Assembly (NCBI GenBank): GCA_900551245.1
Contig: URVC01000030.1
Location: 1-50,741 of the forward strand
DNA: 50,741 nucleotides
Direction of reading: 5' to 3'
Source of the DNA: an uncultured bacterium
GTDB taxonomy: Bacteria > Verrucomicrobiota > Lentisphaeria > Victivallales > Victivallaceae
Below, piece after piece: positions 8,059 through 16,022 of the stretch; the first letter of the stretch is position 1, and each line of letters opens with the position of its first letter. The translations under genes were made by a program, and so were the position numbers. Below the pieces are notes generated by a model, which made no database searches, had not been told where the DNA came from, and saw nothing but the letters and a program-made list of their open reading frames with translations.

Positions 8059-8371
8059 CCCGTGGTACGCCAATACCAGATAACGAATGCAGACAAGATG
8101 CGTCCCAAAGGATGCATCCCGCCAGCAACTGCGTTATCTGCTTTCATTTGGCGTTTTCGGGCAGACGTGTGCTGGAAAATACTTTTTACATGAACTCTTG
8201 TAACTCTACTCTGTCGGCGATACCCTCATTTCTTCCCGCAGGGATATAAACTGCTGGAAAAAATATAGTACCTTTTTGCCGCATTGCAAATCGTATTTTC
8301 GCCGATTTTAATAAAATCAGTCGGAATGCATCCATTCATCTTCATTCGTTCCGGTATTGGCGTACCGCGGG
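8059..8371. repeat. inverted pair of about 30-bp sequences
   Basis: The + strand at 8059-8089 begins CCCGTGGTACGCCAATACC and ends AACGAATG. The - strand at 8371-8343 begins CCCGCGGTACGCCAATACC and also ends AACGAATG, differing by one transition inside the first block and a 2-base gap after it. The copies point outward from a 250-base centre. The core GGTACGCCAA is seen again (as TTGGCGTACC) at about 16610-16619, just upstream of the WYL regulator gene. Possibly ends of a small mobile element or protein-binding sites. Confidence 0.5.
8076..8140. repeat. two-level hairpin
   Basis: CAGATAACG (8077-8085) plus CAG (8090-8092) pairs with CTGCGTTATCTG (8129-8140), leaving a four-base bulge. Inside it GATGCGTCC (8097-8105) pairs with GGATGCATC (8110-8118) with one mismatch and an AAAC-type loop. 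The bulged outer stem and inner hairpin resemble a folded recombination site or a structured RNA, but the arm sequences do not fit integron attC boxes. Function unknown. Confidence 0.4.
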
Positions 8372-8382
8372 CGGAATTTCAT
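8317..8382 (-). CDS. possible tiny coupled peptide gene
   Basis: A 21-codon frame starting MKFRPRYANTGTNED. Its ATG overlaps (ATGA) the stop of a 14-codon frame MSTWKEVTTATAGK that starts at 8423. AAGGAGG lies inside that leader frame. Both sit directly downstream of the dyad promoter at 8439-8473, so they are likely transcribed. They could be a leader-peptide pair, a remnant of a longer gene or chance; the second frame overlaps one arm of the inverted repeat described above, whose opposite copy is not open. Low confidence as a gene. Confidence 0.2.
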   Translation of the reverse strand: MKFRPRYANTGTNEDEWMHSD

Positions 8383-8438
8383 TTGCCCGCAGTCGCTGTT
8401 GTCACCTCCTTCCATGTCGACATTTACACAACACGCTT

Positions 8439-8473
8439 AATATGATGCCACACCCCTGACACAACATGTCATA
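8439..8473 (-). promoter_or_regulatory. dyad promoter in front of the dynamin operon (site S2)
   Basis: On the - strand TATGACA (8473-8467), 5 nt, then TGTCA (8461-8457). CATATT (8444-8439) lies 22 nt after TATGACA. The same arrangement, with the same 22-nt distance to a -10-like hexamer, occurs at 15932-15966 and 16538-16572. Sites S2 and S3 also share CAGGGGTG after the dyad. It faces the DUF1232 pseudogene and the dynamin operon. The likely binder is the WYL regulator at 16696-17682 (inference). Confidence 0.5.
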
Positions 8474-8487
8474 TCAATTTACCGGAT

Positions 8488-8928
8488 TCAATTTTTCCAC
8501 TTCGTTTCCAGTTCCTCCAACTGTCCGCAGAGCAGGCCGTACTGTCGCAATGCGGCATCCATCATCGCCATCGAACCGCCTTCGAATTCCGACGGCGTAT
8601 TCAGATCTTCCTCCAGTTTCCGCTCCCACTCACAGCTCCATTGCATATAATCCTTCTCGAATTCGCAATAGTTCCGGCTGTTCTCCACTTCGAGCCGCCG
8701 CCAGGAGAGTTCCATCTCCGCCAATCGCCGCAGAAACGAAGAACACATGTTCAGATGCCATTGACTGAAATCCGCATTGCCATAGAGTTCCCGTTCACAT
8801 TCGGCCCGGGCCTGTTTCAATGCGGATTCCACCGAGTAACTACGCGTCAGCAGATGACCGGCTCCCAGTCCTACCATCAGACAAACGATCGGCACCACAC
8901 TCCGCCATGGGAATATCTGCAGTTTCAT
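8488..8928 (-). CDS. LprI/DUF1311-like membrane-anchored protein
   Basis: A 146-residue protein with an N-terminal transmembrane or signal-anchor helix (residues about 10-28, VVPIVCLMVGLGAGHLL) and an extracytoplasmic helical domain with five cysteines. The pattern MCSSFLRRLAEMELSW, WSCEWERKLEE, EFEGGSMAMMDAA and YGLLCGQLEELE resembles DUF1311 (lysozyme-inhibitor LprI-like) proteins, which have W...C...GGS...C...R blocks. It is the last gene of the leftward operon, 5 bases after the zinc-ribbon gene. An LprI-like protein would place one output of the operon in the envelope. The family call is moderate. Confidence 0.55.
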   Translation of the reverse strand: MKLQIFPWRSVVPIVCLMVGLGAGHLLTRSYSVESALKQARAECERELYGNADFSQWHLNMCSSFLRRLAEMELSWRRLEVENSRNYCEFEKDYMQWSCEWERKLEEDLNTPSEFEGGSMAMMDAALRQYGLLCGQLEELETKWKN

Positions 8929-8933
8929 AGCGG

Positions 8934-9275
8934 TTACTTCTTTCCTGCGTTGCTGATTCCATCCATAATGCTGGAGCCGATCGAACTCAGCAGATCCCCC
9001 CAGAATGAGCCGCCTCCGCCTTTACTTGAGCCGGCACGCGAGCGCGGTCTGTTGCTGTAAAGCATGGTTTCCGGATCCGGCAGATTGAAATCTTCTGTGT
9101 CAGCTTCCCAGGAGCAAAAGGAACATTCCCAATGTTCATCGTCGCGGGTCAGCAGTTCACCTTCCTCGCAGTTGGGACATCTCGGATTGAACTCCAAAAG
9201 ACATCTGTTGCACACCAGATTGTGATTGAACACCCGAATTTCGCTGGAATGGCATTGGGGACAGATGACTCTCAT
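8934..9275 (-). CDS. double zinc-ribbon protein
   Basis: A 113-residue protein with four CxxC pairs: ICPQCHSS, LVCNRCLLEF, PRCPNCEEG and WECSFCSWE, enough for two zinc ribbons in the first 60 residues. The rest is a low-complexity linker (SRAGSSKGGGG) and a short amphipathic tail (FWGDLLSSIGSSIMDGI) that could touch a membrane or partner. It lies between the helical-repeat gene (63 bases upstream) and the LprI-like gene (5 bases downstream). Zinc ribbons fused to short tails are frequent as adaptors in phosphorylation-linked systems; the exact role is not known. Confidence 0.65.
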   Translation of the reverse strand: MRVICPQCHSSEIRVFNHNLVCNRCLLEFNPRCPNCEEGELLTRDDEHWECSFCSWEADTEDFNLPDPETMLYSNRPRSRAGSSKGGGGSFWGDLLSSIGSSIMDGISNAGKK

Positions 9276-9338
9276 TTTTCATTTTCCTTTCACGTTTGTT
9301 TTTTTTTCATTTCGCCATCCGATGATGGTTGTGGAAAT

Positions 9339-9845
9339 TCAAATCAGGTTCTTTGCTGTTGTCGCCGGAATCCACGGCACGTTGCGTTGCAGCTGTTTCA
9401 CGTTTTCGCTGTGGGCGGCCATCACGCTTTCGCCGATCCATGGCGCCGCCAGATGGAAGTCGATCCAGTAGGGACAATATTCTTCCAGCTCCGGGCGGAA
9501 CAGCAGCAACAGCGCCCACGCCGATTCATTCAACGCCTGCCAATTCAAAACGTGCCGCGCAAGCTGCGGCTGTTTTTTCAGAAGCCGTACAAGCTCCACC
9601 GCGGAAAAATTCCCCCAGCAATCGCATGCCGCTGCGAGTTCCGGACGAACCTGCAATAGTTCCGCCCAGCTCTCCGGAAGCAACTTGATCGAGTTGCGGC
9701 ATGTTTCATACAGTTCCGGGCGGTGAGTAAGAATCACCCCCAGCGTATGCGGTCCGATCCGGCGCCACTCCCGTGCCGTCAGGCGGGAGAAATCGCATCG
9801 GCGCAGGTACTCCGTCAACTCGACATCCTGTTTTTCTTCCATCAT
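9339..9845 (-). CDS. helical-repeat protein (RPELAxxC repeats)
   Basis: A 168-residue protein made of repeated units of about 30 residues with the pattern (L)xxxxWxxLLxxRPELxxxC: TLGVILTHRPELYETC, WAELLQVRPELAAACDCW, LVRLLKKQPQLARHV and WALLLLFRPELEEYCPYW. This repeat type is common in gut bacteria as large leucine/tryptophan-rich arrays and is thought to be a protein-binding solenoid. This is a short version with about four units. It starts at an ATG at 9845, 11 bases after the preceding gene, so it is co-translated. It probably serves as an interaction module in the operon. Confidence 0.55.
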   Translation of the reverse strand: MMEEKQDVELTEYLRRCDFSRLTAREWRRIGPHTLGVILTHRPELYETCRNSIKLLPESWAELLQVRPELAAACDCWGNFSAVELVRLLKKQPQLARHVLNWQALNESAWALLLLFRPELEEYCPYWIDFHLAAPWIGESVMAAHSENVKQLQRNVPWIPATTAKNLI

Positions 9846-9856
9846 TCTTCCCTGCC

Positions 9857-10261
9857 TTATTCCGACCGGAAATCAAACTGCTGCTGTTCCGGAGTCTGCC
9901 GCGCCTCTTCCGCCGTTTCGCGGCATTTGCGCTCCATAAACGCAACCTGATCAGGACGCAGTTTCGACTTTTTTACAATCAAAACCGGGCGGTCATACGC
10001 GGTACAGAGCCACGATCTGCCCGAATGAAAGCGCACATAGTAAAATCCCTTGCCGCCATTGCCGTAACAGGCCTGATCGAACCAGACGAAAATATCTCCG
10101 GCAGGCACCGGAGGCATCGCGCTGCGATCGCGCCTCTCCTTTCGGAATTCTGTTATGGCATCCTGTTCTCGTTTGATCAGTTCATTGACCTGCCGCCGGG
10201 CAACCGCCGCCGGAGTTATCTGTGCGGTAAGCGTTTCCGGTAAAGCCATTACAGTACACAT
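9857..10261 (-). CDS. hypothetical protein with KSKLRPDQ domain
   Basis: A 134-residue protein. I chose the ATG at 10261 because the longer frame (to 10345) would overlap the preceding metalloprotease gene by 34 bases and has a basic, unstructured extension. The N-terminal half is charged helix; the C-terminal half (GFYYVRFHSGR ... KKSKLRPDQVAFMERKC) shares a domain with the protein at 1186-1464. A glutamine-rich tail ends the protein. It lies in the middle of the kinase/VWA/phosphatase operon. Function unknown; the repeated presence of this domain suggests an element-specific partner protein. Confidence 0.55.
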   Translation of the reverse strand: MCTVMALPETLTAQITPAAVARRQVNELIKREQDAITEFRKERRDRSAMPPVPAGDIFVWFDQACYGNGGKGFYYVRFHSGRSWLCTAYDRPVLIVKKSKLRPDQVAFMERKCRETAEEARQTPEQQQFDFRSE

Positions 10262-10311
10262 TTCTCTTTTTCCCTTCCATTTTCTGTTTTCCTCTTCATC
10301 AGAAGAGCTTC

Positions 10312-10914
10312 TTAGGATGCGTCGCCTTGCCGGAGAGAAGCGCAATGCCGCTGTCTTGCCTGGAGTATCCGGTTAAGGTAAGCCTGATAAATTTGCCTCT
10401 CATTCCATCCCGGTTTTGTACCGGGATAAGTACACAGCAGATTCAAGCCGTCCCGCAAACGAAGCCGCTGTTGAAAAATGTGAGTGACTGCCTTCGCAAA
10501 CAGACTGTTTTTTTGAAAAGTCATCAGCTTGTCATCATAACCGATCTGAAGCATGCGATCGTAAAAATGCCGATCGTGTTCTGCCCTGCCGGTATGTTGA
10601 AAGTCCCAGATATGGTTCATTTCATGCAGCATGACACCGAGAAAACAGCCGGTGGAGAGCGCCGCACAGGGGATCAGACGGATTTCAATAAAACAGAACG
10701 GTTTCTGCTGCCGCGGAGTCTGTAAGAAATTAGCTGAAGCGAGCACCCGTTTCCCTTGTCTATCCAAATTCAACATCAGCGGTACCCGATTCAGTTTCCC
10801 TTGCAGACAGAGTAAATTGAGTACATCAAAAATGTAATAGAGTTTGAAATATGTACGTTGACACTCCTGCTGGAACTGTTCGGAACTGATTACTGTTTCT
10901 CTGAGAAGATTCAT
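10312..10914 (-). CDS. SprT-like zinc metalloprotease
   Basis: A 200-residue protein of the SprT-like (zincin) type. The motif HEMNH (residues 97-101) is the HExxH zinc-binding and catalytic motif; a further histidine in AEHDRHF (113 or 116) is a candidate third ligand. The surrounding pattern (LGVMLHEMNHIWDFQHTG) fits SprT-like domains. There is no obvious C-terminal zinc ribbon, unlike SPRTN-type DNA-protein crosslink proteases. The ATG overlaps the PP2C stop (ATGA), showing tight coupling. Proteases of this type next to a signalling triad could cleave a target after activation; the substrate is unknown. Confidence 0.7.
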   Translation of the reverse strand: MNLLRETVISSEQFQQECQRTYFKLYYIFDVLNLLCLQGKLNRVPLMLNLDRQGKRVLASANFLQTPRQQKPFCFIEIRLIPCAALSTGCFLGVMLHEMNHIWDFQHTGRAEHDRHFYDRMLQIGYDDKLMTFQKNSLFAKAVTHIFQQRLRLRDGLNLLCTYPGTKPGWNERQIYQAYLNRILQARQRHCASLRQGDAS

Positions 10915-11678
10915 ATTACCACCTGCGGGTTGAGAATGGCAATGCTCCGATCGTCAGCGCCGCGCGGGTCACGCGTCCAGCGAGTACCGGTCAGATAATC
11001 AAGCAGATCCTGCCGCGTCAGTTTTCCGGAGAAGAGATCGTCAAACATGGCATCGAATACCGGTCCGGGTCTCATCGCCGGCAGCTCGAACATCAGATGT
11101 TCCGGGCCGTCGCTGGTAAGAGCGATTCCATTGATCTCTGAGGCGTCGAGCAATCGTTCCTGGAAGCGGTTACTTTTTTCATCGCCGGGTCTGAGAAAAG
11201 AGGTCATATTGTCGAATTCCCCCTTGTCCGGCCGGAACACCGTTCGACACGTCCCGTTCCCCCGCACGGTGACTGCACCGTCTCCTAACTGGAAAACGCC
11301 ATGTCTGTAACGGCCGCAGACGGCAAACACCACCGTGAAATCAAACTCTTTTTCGGGCAGGCCGTACTGCTCCGCCAGCTCCAGCTTCGGCTGCACCAGA
11401 GTCCGGATCATCAGGCGGCAAAAATGGCGCCAGATCCCGTGCCGCCGCCGCCGGACATCGAGGCACTGCGCCAGCATTCCGTCAAGCACCGCGCACTGGC
11501 TCCGGAACGCTCGAACCGCCGCCTGTGCTCCGAGTTGCGAGAGCCGGGCACTGCCGCGCCCGTCGCACACAATGGCGACTGGACGCGGCACAAACCATAC
11601 CCCGGAGGCATCTTGACAGGGGAGTTCCCTGCGGATGTGTCCGTTGCCGGGAACCGATACGGCAAACCCGTTGGCCAT
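10911..11678 (-). CDS. PP2C-family protein phosphatase
   Basis: A 255-residue phosphatase. The true start is the ATG at 11678, overlapping the VWA stop as TAATG, with GGAGG upstream; the longer open frame (to 11999) is antisense-like sequence inside the VWA gene. Metal-binding motifs are visible: CQDASG (D23), VCDGRGSARL (D39), LGDGAV and LTSDGPEHL. It belongs to the atypical PP2C group found next to TerY-type VWA proteins and kinases (the TerY-P triad described for tellurite-resistance-associated systems). It should reverse the phosphorylation made by the neighbouring kinase. Confidence 0.85.
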   Translation of the reverse strand: MANGFAVSVPGNGHIRRELPCQDASGVWFVPRPVAIVCDGRGSARLSQLGAQAAVRAFRSQCAVLDGMLAQCLDVRRRRHGIWRHFCRLMIRTLVQPKLELAEQYGLPEKEFDFTVVFAVCGRYRHGVFQLGDGAVTVRGNGTCRTVFRPDKGEFDNMTSFLRPGDEKSNRFQERLLDASEINGIALTSDGPEHLMFELPAMRPGPVFDAMFDDLFSGKLTRQDLLDYLTGTRWTRDPRGADDRSIAILNPQVVI

Positions 11679-12367
11679 TACGGTTCCTCCGTCCCCGCGA
11701 GATCCGCCCAGCTGTTGACGGTGCCGAGCGTGATGTTGTCCTGCTCGGCGACGCTGCTGGCGGAAACGCTCTTGAGCGAATCGGTGAGCCAGCGGAAAAA
11801 CTCCTTGAAGCAGAGGCCCTTCAGTTTTACCGGACCAGGCTGCGCCGGCAGGATCTCGCGGAGCGTATCGAAGTCGGCTTTCTCGCCGATGCCGATGCCG
11901 ATGTAGGTGATCTTGCGCTGTTCGCCCAGGGCCTTCATCTCCTCGGCCGCCTTCTGCCAGTCGTCGTTCGGCATGCCGTCGGTCATCAGGATCACCCACG
12001 GTTTGTAGGAGGCGATTCCCTGATTCTTGTAGAGGCGTCGCCGGGCGGCGAGCTCCTGCGACGCCAGGCGGAGCGCTTCTCCCATCGGCGTCCAGCCTTT
12101 GCTCTCCAGCGTCGGCACGACCGCTTCGTGAATCGGCGAAAACGGAACCGCGATTTGAACTTCGTCTCCATAGGTGATGACTTCCGCTTCAACACTCATG
12201 CTGGCGGTTTCATCGTCGCTGGTTTCCCGGAAAAACTGTTGGACACCGGCATTGAGCTCCTTGAGCGGTTCGCCCTCCATGCTGCCGGAAACATCCAGCA
12301 GCAGTACCACGGGACAGCGCGGCGCAGGATTCGTGACGTCGAGATTTCGATCTTCCGCATAACTCAT
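11678..12367 (-). CDS. TerY-like VWA-domain protein
   Basis: A 229-residue single-domain von Willebrand A protein. AAGGAGG lies 6-7 nt before the ATG at 12367, which overlaps the kinase stop (ATGA). MIDAS residues are intact: DVSGS near residue 26, a threonine in GWTPMGEAL and an aspartate in MTDGMPND. TerY proteins of this form bind a metal and serve as scaffolds in Ter/TerY-P systems. Its position between a kinase and a PP2C phosphatase is the diagnostic TerY-P arrangement. Confidence 0.85.
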   Translation of the reverse strand: MSYAEDRNLDVTNPAPRCPVVLLLDVSGSMEGEPLKELNAGVQQFFRETSDDETASMSVEAEVITYGDEVQIAVPFSPIHEAVVPTLESKGWTPMGEALRLASQELAARRRLYKNQGIASYKPWVILMTDGMPNDDWQKAAEEMKALGEQRKITYIGIGIGEKADFDTLREILPAQPGPVKLKGLCFKEFFRWLTDSLKSVSASSVAEQDNITLGTVNSWADLAGTEEP

Positions 12368-13440
12368 TTCTTTCTCCTCCTTGAGGTTGTGGGCAGAATT
12401 GCCCGATGTTGACTGGCGCTTCCGCATTTTCGCAGAAACGAGACATACTGTTCCAGCTCCTGTTTCAGTTCCCCGATTCCGGGGCGCCGCAGCGGCTCGC
12501 CGTAACCGTCGACGAACATCCGTCGAAAGAGCTCCCGCAAGCTGTCCGGCAGATAGCTCACCGATTTCGTCCAGCTCACCGGGAAGCGGATCCTCGTTCT
12601 CGTGTCGAGCGGGCACTTCCCTGTCTTCAGGTTGGTCGCCGGATCGCTTCCGCCGCAGTAGGCGAAGGGATGCAGTCCGCTCAGCAGGATCATGTAGACG
12701 ACCACCGCCAGACTGAACCGGATCTGTTCCGGGGTGCGTCCGCGCTTGAAATTCTCCTGATGCAGAAGAAGTTCCGGCGCGGCAAACTCCGGCATGAAGT
12801 TCTTCGACAGGTAACTTTTCCCATCCTTCCCCGCAATCTGGAAGCTGTCGCAGTCGATGAACTGAACTTTTCCCTGCCAGTCCACCAGAAAGTTGTCCGG
12901 ATTGAAGTCATTGATCAGCACCCCCTGCCGCGCGAGCAGCTGTACGCCGTTGACCAGATTTAGCGCGACCTGCGCGAGCTGGAGTTTATCCCAGCCGGGG
13001 AAGAACCGCTTCACCTGGAACGGCGCGTACAGCGCCCGCAGCGTCCGCCCGGAACACTTCCGCATGGCAAACCCGGTGATGAGCCGATCCCGGTCGAAAA
13101 CCGGCATCAGCGGCCACGCGAGAAAGGGCGCGTTCCGGCACTCCTCCAGCTCCAGCATCGCCTGAATCTTCCGGCCGGAGACCGAATCGGGCTTGCAGAG
13201 TTTGATCAGGATCCGGTCGTTCGCCCGGAACCGGTAGACGGTGCCGCCGCCACCCTGCGCGACCTTTTCCGCCGCGGAAAGCTTCAGCGGATTTCCCTGC
13301 CGGTCATAGACGGTGACCGGCCCCGCCTTCTCCGGCGCGGCGAGAGCCAGCCAGCCGCGCCCCGTCTGCGGGGGGCGGCGGGCCGGACGCAATCCCGTCA
13401 GCAGATGATGGAGCGGCCGGAAGGAGGAATTACCGATCAC
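12364..13440 (-). CDS. atypical Ser/Thr protein kinase of a TerY-P triad
   Basis: A kinase-fold protein of about 358 residues if it starts at the GTG at 13440, just inside the end of the GTPase gene (GGAAG upstream). The start is uncertain because no ATG is close. Visible motifs: a glycine-rich loop (AQGGGGTVYRF), a lysine strand (ILIKLCKP), a catalytic loop in the form NDFNPDNFL instead of HRDxKPxN, and a metal-binding strand FIDCDSFQI instead of DFG. These changes are typical of the kinases that pair with TerY and PP2C. It lacks a transmembrane segment. It ends in a basic tail overlapping the VWA start. It probably phosphorylates the VWA protein or another operon product. Confidence 0.8.
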   Translation of the reverse strand: MIGNSSFRPLHHLLTGLRPARRPPQTGRGWLALAAPEKAGPVTVYDRQGNPLKLSAAEKVAQGGGGTVYRFRANDRILIKLCKPDSVSGRKIQAMLELEECRNAPFLAWPLMPVFDRDRLITGFAMRKCSGRTLRALYAPFQVKRFFPGWDKLQLAQVALNLVNGVQLLARQGVLINDFNPDNFLVDWQGKVQFIDCDSFQIAGKDGKSYLSKNFMPEFAAPELLLHQENFKRGRTPEQIRFSLAVVVYMILLSGLHPFAYCGGSDPATNLKTGKCPLDTRTRIRFPVSWTKSVSYLPDSLRELFRRMFVDGYGEPLRRPGIGELKQELEQYVSFLRKCGSASQHRAILPTTSRRRKK

Positions 13441-15904
13441 TTTGCTTCCAATCCTTCTTTTTCGCTTCGCGTTCTCCGGCAAGGAACTCCCGCCGGAGCT
13501 CCTCTTCGTTCATCGTCATATCCGATTCGAAGTAGGCTTTCGCCGCCTTGCCGACGCCGTAAGTGACCGCCGCCGCAATCGGAACCTTCAGGAACGGCAG
13601 GAAGCTGGCTCCGACCTTGCCCGCGATCGAACCGCCCGCACAGCCGAGCAACATGGTGATGACCGTGTTGTCCGCCGCGATGCCGTAGAGTTCGGCAAGT
13701 TTGTAGAGCATGTAGACTTCGTTCGCAATCAGCGGTGCGACGTCGGCCAGCGGCAGCGGCACCAGTGCGATGGCGGCGGCACGGCCGGCGGCCCAGTTGA
13801 TGTAGCTGTCCGCCTCGGAACTGACGCTTTCCGTCCAGACCCGGCGCATGTTCGCGTAGTAATCGTCCCAGCGCTTGCGGAATGCATCCAACTCTTCCGA
13901 AGCATGCCCCATGGCCGTTGTGCTCATCGTTTCCGCCTTCGCAATCAGCTGCTTAAGTCCGGTCCGGTTCTCAGCGGAAACCAGCACGATCCGGTCGCGT
14001 TCGATCAGGTCGAGCAAGGTATTCATCATCGATTCAACCTGTTCTTTGCGCATGAGTTCACACTTGGTGACGACCAGGATCACCTTGTCGCTGAAGGTCT
14101 TGATGAGTTTGGCGTCGGTATCCTGAATTCGTGCGCCGGAGCCGTCGATGCAATACCAGATGTTATGGATGAGCCTCTCTTCGTTCTCGGCGTCAAGACG
14201 TGTAAGAAGCTCGTCCAGAATGAAATCGGCATATTCGTCCAACGTCTGTGTGCCCGGATTCATCCCCTCGGAATCAACGAAGTTCGCGATTTCGGTTTCG
14301 TATACCTGAAACCCGACGGTCAGCGGCTTGCCGTCGCCGATGGCGCTGTCCGGAACCACACCACGGTGCGTCACCGCCTGAATCAGTGAGGTTTTTCCCA
14401 CGCCGGTTTTGCCGCAGACCAGAATATTCGGTTTCATCTTCATTCTCCTTTTACTGAGCTGATAAAATTCCTTGAAAAGTTCGAGATCGAAGCCCATAGA
14501 CGGCTTCGGCAATCCCTTGATCTTCGCGAGTGCATACGCTTCAAAATTGTTGAGGAACCAGTTGCCGAGCGTCTCCATGAGACGGCGCGCCGCGTCCTCG
14601 TTGATGACAGAGGTTGATTCATACCACGGAACCGTTTCCGGTGGAGCCGTGAAAATCGACTTGACGAACTCCGCCGCCTCAGTATGCAGTTTCCGGTCGC
14701 GCAGTCCGTAGAGCGAAGCGAGGTGTGCCGCCATTGCAATTCCGATCGGAATCAACGGAGAGTTCTCCGAACGTTCCACCGGAACTTCCGTCACCTGCGC
14801 GGCTTCCTGCGCGGCATCGTTGACGATTGCGCGGGCGGTTTCGTTTTTTTCGGCGAGTTTGGCCGCCTTCGCTTCGCGGTCGATCTGCTGGGCGGCGAGA
14901 AACGCATCCCGATAGGCCGCAGGAAGCATTCGCAGACTCAGGGCGACCAGCTCCCGGCAACCGATCCCGCCGCCTTCGGCATCGGAAACTTCGACGATGC
15001 GCTCCGCGGGAATTCCCGCTTCCAGCAGCACCTTGCGGATCGCTTCGGCCTGCGCCGGACGGGTGATGTCCTTCTTGCTGAGTACGGCGATCACGTTGTC
15101 GGGCGTGAAAATTTCCTTCATCAGCGCCAGGTCGCAATCGGTCACCCGCGCGCCGTTTCCCTGAATCAGGTACCAGACGAGGTGGATGTGTTCCTCCACA
15201 TTCGTATCGTCCTGCCGTTCCGCGACGAACTCTCTCATCTGCTCCCGGAAATCCGCCTCTTTTTCGCCGAGTTCGAGGCCGCGCGAATCCCAGAGCCGGA
15301 TCTCTTCATTCTCATAACAGTCGAATTCGATCCAGCACGGGCGGGAGTTGTCGACACCTTTCGCCGGAACGATTTCATTGCCGAGAATTGTGCGGATCAG
15401 CGAAGTTTTGCCGCACCCGGTATAACCGGCGACCAGAATATTCGGACGTTTGCAGAACTGTTTCGCCTCGTCGAAATTCCGTTCAAATTCCGTTTTGCAA
15501 TCCATGTTTTCCATTTCCACTCTCCTTTTGTTTTCCTTGGCCTGCAACAATTTATCCTTTGAAGCTCCATGCTCATTCAGAAGGGCTCTGACGATCCGTT
15601 CCAGTTCCTCGCTCTGTGCGTTGCGCCGCTCCAGATTTTTCAAAAAGCCTCCTTCTGCCGGCGGATAGAGTTCGATTCTGCCCGGATAGATCAAACTCAG
15701 CTCCCGCACAATTTCCGAAAGGAGTTCCCGGTGCTGATGATCCAGATTCCGGAGTGTTCGGAGTTTCGTTTCCGGCATGGATTCCGAATGCATCAGCTCA
15801 AGAACCAGATCCGACATGCGGAGGAAAAGAGTCTCCGCCATCTTCAACTGGCCCTGCACTTCTTTCAGCATGGCCTGATACAGTTCTGAAACGCGATTGT
15901 TCAT
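13430..15904 (-). CDS. tandem GTPase with C-terminal DUF697-like membrane region
   Basis: An 824-residue protein from the ATG at 15904. It has two complete GTPase domains. The first has G1 GYTGCGKT (160-167), G3-like DSRG and G4 SKKD; the second has G1 GKTGVGKT (about 495-502), G3-like DSEG and G4 TKCE. Each G domain is preceded by a long helical segment and followed by hydrophobic helices. The C terminus (about 700-790) is an Ala/Gly-rich hydrophobic region (AAAIALVPLPLADVAPLIANEV) like DUF697, which often follows Era/YeeP-type GTPases and touches membranes. Both G3 motifs lack the usual proline (DxxG kept). It leads the co-translated part of the operon; its own dyad promoter lies at 15932-15966. 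Confidence 0.75.
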   Translation of the reverse strand: MNNRVSELYQAMLKEVQGQLKMAETLFLRMSDLVLELMHSESMPETKLRTLRNLDHQHRELLSEIVRELSLIYPGRIELYPPAEGGFLKNLERRNAQSEELERIVRALLNEHGASKDKLLQAKENKRRVEMENMDCKTEFERNFDEAKQFCKRPNILVAGYTGCGKTSLIRTILGNEIVPAKGVDNSRPCWIEFDCYENEEIRLWDSRGLELGEKEADFREQMREFVAERQDDTNVEEHIHLVWYLIQGNGARVTDCDLALMKEIFTPDNVIAVLSKKDITRPAQAEAIRKVLLEAGIPAERIVEVSDAEGGGIGCRELVALSLRMLPAAYRDAFLAAQQIDREAKAAKLAEKNETARAIVNDAAQEAAQVTEVPVERSENSPLIPIGIAMAAHLASLYGLRDRKLHTEAAEFVKSIFTAPPETVPWYESTSVINEDAARRLMETLGNWFLNNFEAYALAKIKGLPKPSMGFDLELFKEFYQLSKRRMKMKPNILVCGKTGVGKTSLIQAVTHRGVVPDSAIGDGKPLTVGFQVYETEIANFVDSEGMNPGTQTLDEYADFILDELLTRLDAENEERLIHNIWYCIDGSGARIQDTDAKLIKTFSDKVILVVTKCELMRKEQVESMMNTLLDLIERDRIVLVSAENRTGLKQLIAKAETMSTTAMGHASEELDAFRKRWDDYYANMRRVWTESVSSEADSYINWAAGRAAAIALVPLPLADVAPLIANEVYMLYKLAELYGIAADNTVITMLLGCAGGSIAGKVGASFLPFLKVPIAAAVTYGVGKAAKAYFESDMTMNEEELRREFLAGEREAKKKDWKQSDR

Positions 15905-15931
15905 CTTTCCGAAAATCTCCTTCTGCCGTTT

Positions 15932-15966
15932 ATGATACACCACCACCCCTGCCACCGGATGTCATA
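15932..15966 (-). promoter_or_regulatory. dyad promoter in front of the tandem-GTPase gene (site S3)
   Basis: On the - strand TATGACA (15966-15960), 5 nt, TGGCA (15954-15950, one mismatch to TGTCA), then TATCAT (15937-15932) 22 nt after TATGACA. The GTPase ATG follows 28 bases later. It aligns with site S2 over TATGACAT...GTGnCAGGGGTG. This would let the GTPase, kinase, VWA and phosphatase genes be made apart from the first gene of the cluster. Confidence 0.45.
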
Positions 15967-16022
15967 CTTCGAACAAAATGGATTTTTTCTTTTCCACCAG
16001 CAATCTGTCACACCGCAAACTA

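Larger units (their letters stand above)
8020..8487. other. repeat-dense intergenic region upstream of the dynamin operon
   Basis: About 470 bases with no long gene. It holds an inverted pair of about 30-bp related sequences (8059-8089 and 8343-8371), a large two-level hairpin (8076-8140), a pair of direct repeats built on TGCTGGAAAA (about 8170 and 8252), a perfect 10-bp palindrome ATGTCGACAT (8414-8423), a 6-bp stem GCGGGC/GCCCGC near 8367-8390, two tiny overlapping frames (8317-8423) and the dyad promoter at 8439-8473. This is far more structure than an ordinary spacer and probably includes the leader of the downstream transcript. Confidence 0.55.

Noticed and set aside
8076..8140. Integron attC site
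   Set aside because: Bulged stem geometry is similar, but the outer arms (CAGATAACG/CGTTATCTG) do not match the RYYYAAC/GTTRRRY boxes, and there is no integron integrase or cassette array.
11679..11999. Longer start for the PP2C phosphatase
   Set aside because: The added residues are out-of-frame VWA sequence (His/Arg-rich); the ATG at 11678 has GGAGG and TAATG coupling.
12368..12616. Longer start for the VWA protein
   Set aside because: The extension overlaps the kinase gene in another frame and the ATG at 12367 has a strong AAGGAGG.
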